Positions 62,295 through 64,000 of a DNA stretch of 64,000 nt are shown piece after piece. The DNA comes from a bacterium 1XD42-76 (GTDB lineage Bacteria; Bacillota; Clostridia; Lachnospirales; Lachnospiraceae), in the NCBI GenBank assembly GCA_009917545.1, contig QZDW01000011.1, positions 62,001 to 126,000 on the forward strand, read 5' to 3'. Each line of letters opens with the position of its first letter. Position 1 is the stretch's first letter. A model generated the notes under the pieces. The model did no database searches, was not told where the DNA came from, and saw only the letters and a program-made list of their open reading frames with translations. The position numbers were made by a program, and so were the translations under genes.

Positions 62295-62726
62295 ATGTGG
62301 GGAATCTTGGTGGCGCTGCTTTCCGGGGCGCTTATGAGCCTGCAGGGCGTGTTTAATACAGAGGTGACAAAACAAAGCAGTATCTGGGCAGCGGCGGGAT
62401 GGGTGCAGGCCTCAGCGTTTCTGACATGTGTGATCCTGTATTTCTGCACAGGCCGCGGTGAGATTTGGGGAATGTTTTCTGTTGACCGGAAATATATGCT
62501 GCTCGGCGGTGTCATGGGAGCTTTTATTACCTGGACCGTGATTAAGAGCATGGACGGACTGGGGCCGGCCAAGGCGACGTTACTCATTGTGGTTACTCAG
62601 ATCCTGGTCTCCTACCTGGTAGAAGTATTTGGAATGTTCGGCGTGGACAAGGCAGGATTCGAGTGGAAAAAGCTGGCCGGAGCCGTGATTGCGATCGTGG
62701 GTATTGTGGTATTCCGCTGGCAATAG
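62295..62726 (+). CDS. DMT transporter of the YdcZ/DUF606 type
   Basis: Membrane protein of 143 residues with five hydrophobic segments. MWGILVALLSGALMSLQGVFNTEVTKQSSIWAAAGWVQASAFLTCVI and KATLLIVVTQILVSYLVEVFGMFGVDKAGFEWKKLAGAVIAIVGIVVFR fit PF04657. Transport substrate is unknown. AGGAGG precedes the ATG. Confidence 0.85.
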   Translation: MWGILVALLSGALMSLQGVFNTEVTKQSSIWAAAGWVQASAFLTCVILYFCTGRGEIWGMFSVDRKYMLLGGVMGAFITWTVIKSMDGLGPAKATLLIVVTQILVSYLVEVFGMFGVDKAGFEWKKLAGAVIAIVGIVVFRWQ

Positions 62727-62777
62727 GTACTGCCTGTACGAGGATGTGAAGAAGAATAGAAACTTTTTAAAAAAGTC

Positions 62778-62806
62778 TTGTTTTTGGCAGGTGGTTTGGA
62801 TAGAAT
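62778..62806 (+). promoter_or_regulatory. Promoter of the comEA gene
   Basis: TTGTTT (62778-62783) and TAGAAT (62801-62806) are 17 bases apart. Confidence 0.55.
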
Positions 62807-62857
62807 AGAAGAAGGCAGAACAATATCTTCTGGAATTTATTTTCAGGAGGTAGAAAC

Positions 62858-63718
62858 ATGTTGAAAAAATACTGGAAAATGTTGGTAGCCGCGGCTTTTT
62901 TTGCCGTGGCCGGAGTTTGCTACAGCCAAATGGAGCCGGGAAGTATTCAAAATGAAGCTGCTCTGGCGCTGGAATGTCAGGAAATGGAGCTTCTGGAGCA
63001 GGAAGCGGGAGAAGGAGCGGCGGGCCGGTCAGGAGCAGAGGACGGTCAGAGGGGCGCGGCAGCCGTGCAGTCAGGGCTTATCTCAGACGTAACAGGGCAG
63101 ATTGCACAGAAAGGGGCTGCTGCATCTGCTGGAGGTGCAGATTCATATGCCGGAAGCACAGACAACGGTGAGAGTGATTCTGCTGCCAGTGAAAAAGATT
63201 CAACAGAGATGCAGGCAGCGGGCGGTTCCCGTTATACGGCAGAGGAGACAGCATCCATCTGCTTTGTACATGTCTGCGGAGAGGTTCATAAGCCGGGAGT
63301 CTATGAGCTGCAGGAAGGAAGCCGTATTTTTGAAGCGATTGAACAGGCCGGCGGATTTACAGAAGAGGCTGCGCAGGACTTTTTGAACCTGGCGGCTCAG
63401 GTATGTGACGGGATGAAAGTCATGGTTCCGGATATGGAAGAAGCCGCTGCACTTTTGGAGGCGGGTGCAAATGGTCTGGAATTGCCGCAGAAAGCAGGAG
63501 ATGTGCCGGCAGATAAACAGGGCCAGAGCCGTGTCAACCTGAACACGGCTACAAAAGAGGAATTTATGACCTTAAAAGGGATCGGGGAATCCAGGGCAGA
63601 AGATATCATCCGCTACCGAGAAGAGAGCGGGGGCTTTCGAAGTATTGAGGATATCATGAAAGTGCCGGGAATCAAAGATGCAGGTTTTCAGAAGATAAAG
63701 GACAGGATAACGGTTTAG
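62858..63718 (+). CDS. comEA: ComEA-like DNA-binding protein
   Basis: A 286-residue membrane-anchored protein. Residues 5-25 are a transmembrane/signal segment. A low-complexity Ala/Gly/Glu-rich linker (about 35-125) precedes an SLBB domain (ICFVHVCGEVHKPGVYELQEGSRIFEAIEQAGGF...). The C-terminal 60 residues, VNLNTATKEEFMTLKGIGESRAEDIIRYREESGGFRSIEDIMKVPGIKDAGFQKIKDRI, are the double helix-hairpin-helix DNA-binding module. It should bind incoming DNA at the membrane for uptake. AGGAGG precedes the ATG. Confidence 0.9.
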   Translation: MLKKYWKMLVAAAFFAVAGVCYSQMEPGSIQNEAALALECQEMELLEQEAGEGAAGRSGAEDGQRGAAAVQSGLISDVTGQIAQKGAAASAGGADSYAGSTDNGESDSAASEKDSTEMQAAGGSRYTAEETASICFVHVCGEVHKPGVYELQEGSRIFEAIEQAGGFTEEAAQDFLNLAAQVCDGMKVMVPDMEEAAALLEAGANGLELPQKAGDVPADKQGQSRVNLNTATKEEFMTLKGIGESRAEDIIRYREESGGFRSIEDIMKVPGIKDAGFQKIKDRITV

Positions 63719-63730
63719 CGGGAGGAAAAG

Positions 63731-64000
63731 ATGGCCAGAGTTTTAGTGGTGGATGATGAGAAATTGATCGTGAAGGGGATTCGTTTCAGCCTGGAGCAGG
63801 ATGGGATGGAAGTGGACTGCGCCTATGACGGTAAAGAAGCAATTGAGAAGGCGCAGGAGAAGGAATATGATATTGTACTTTTAGACGTGATGCTGCCAGA
63901 GCATGACGGCTTTGAGGTGTGTCAGGCGATTCGCGAATTTTCGGAAATGCCGATCATTATGCTGACAGCTAAGGGCGGCGATATGGAAAAAATTCTTGGC
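63731..64000 (+). CDS. Response regulator (receiver domain), cut by window edge
   Basis: MARVLVVDDEKLIVKGIRFSLEQDGMEVDCAYDGKEAIEKAQEKEYDIVLLDVMLPEHDGFEVCQAIREFSEMPIIMLTAKG is a CheY-like receiver with D8/D9 acid pocket, phospho-acceptor D52 and K in LTAKG. A DNA-binding output domain of OmpR type is expected beyond the window. It starts 12 bases after comEA with GGGAGGAAAAG, so it may be co-transcribed. Confidence 0.92.
   Translation, partial: MARVLVVDDEKLIVKGIRFSLEQDGMEVDCAYDGKEAIEKAQEKEYDIVLLDVMLPEHDGFEVCQAIREFSEMPIIMLTAKGGDMEKILG

Noticed and set aside
1-64000. tRNA and rRNA genes
   Set aside because: No cloverleaf with TTCGA-type arms and no rRNA sequence was recognised by eye; a covariance search would be needed to exclude them.

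Overview
The window looks like chromosomal DNA from a strictly anaerobic, butyrate-forming member of the Clostridia, most likely a Lachnospiraceae-type gut bacterium. The evidence is a complete acetyl-CoA-to-butyrate gene set (thl, crt, hbd, bcd, etfB, etfA, with a divergent butyryl-CoA:acetate CoA-transferase), a selenocysteine-containing SelD, strong AGGAGG ribosome sites, TTG/GTG starts with good ribosome sites, and a secreted protein built from choline-binding-like wall repeats. The species cannot be named from this sequence alone.

Layout. 1-2767 (minus): three family-2 glycosyltransferases, the edge of a surface polysaccharide locus, followed by an AT-rich gap. 3787-8793: an unknown lipoprotein, an AbgB-like M20 amidohydrolase and a secreted TIM-barrel-like protein. 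8812-13957: a TPP-riboswitch-controlled operon thiC-thiW-thiD-thiM-thiE. It makes the pyrimidine half of thiamine and appears to import and phosphorylate the thiazole half. 14126-19292: a small membrane protein, then selD (in-frame UGA) divergent from yedF, followed by a two-gene ATP-driven 2-hydroxyacyl-CoA dehydratase/double-cubane-type reductase system. 19390-31845: mixed accessory and housekeeping genes (YwaF-like protein, bacteriohemerythrin, Na+/H+ antiporter, DUF2971 protein, CHAP-LysM hydrolase, proX-tag, an RNA m5U methyltransferase, a transposase relic, an acyltransferase, LysR and adenine deaminase). 32189-40008: hpf, a cluster of DnaA-box-like sites, an 804-residue FtsA-superfamily protein, secA and prfB. 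40289-49198: a wall-repeat protein, an EamA transporter, a MoxR-DUF58-DUF4129 operon, a BCCT transporter and an aminotransferase. 49353-52433: GtrA and YfhO envelope glycosylation genes. 52550-60394: the butyrate cluster. 60710-64000: fchA-folD one-carbon genes, a DMT protein, ComEA and the start of a response regulator.

The most unusual material is non-coding. Degenerate, mostly purine-rich tandem arrays with a 16-17 nt period occur at several separate loci: 17.06-17.36, 31.93-32.05 and 40.10-40.22 kb, and more weakly 25.25-25.38 kb. A related but in-frame low-complexity tract has been taken into ThiM. A second dispersed element, with an ATGCGCCCAC...GTGAGCGC hairpin at its head, appears three times: before thiC (inverted), after yedF, and in the bacteriohemerythrin leader. 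Neither family is a CRISPR array or a recognisable insertion sequence, and I know of no name for either. All functional statements come from reading the sequence; no searches were run.
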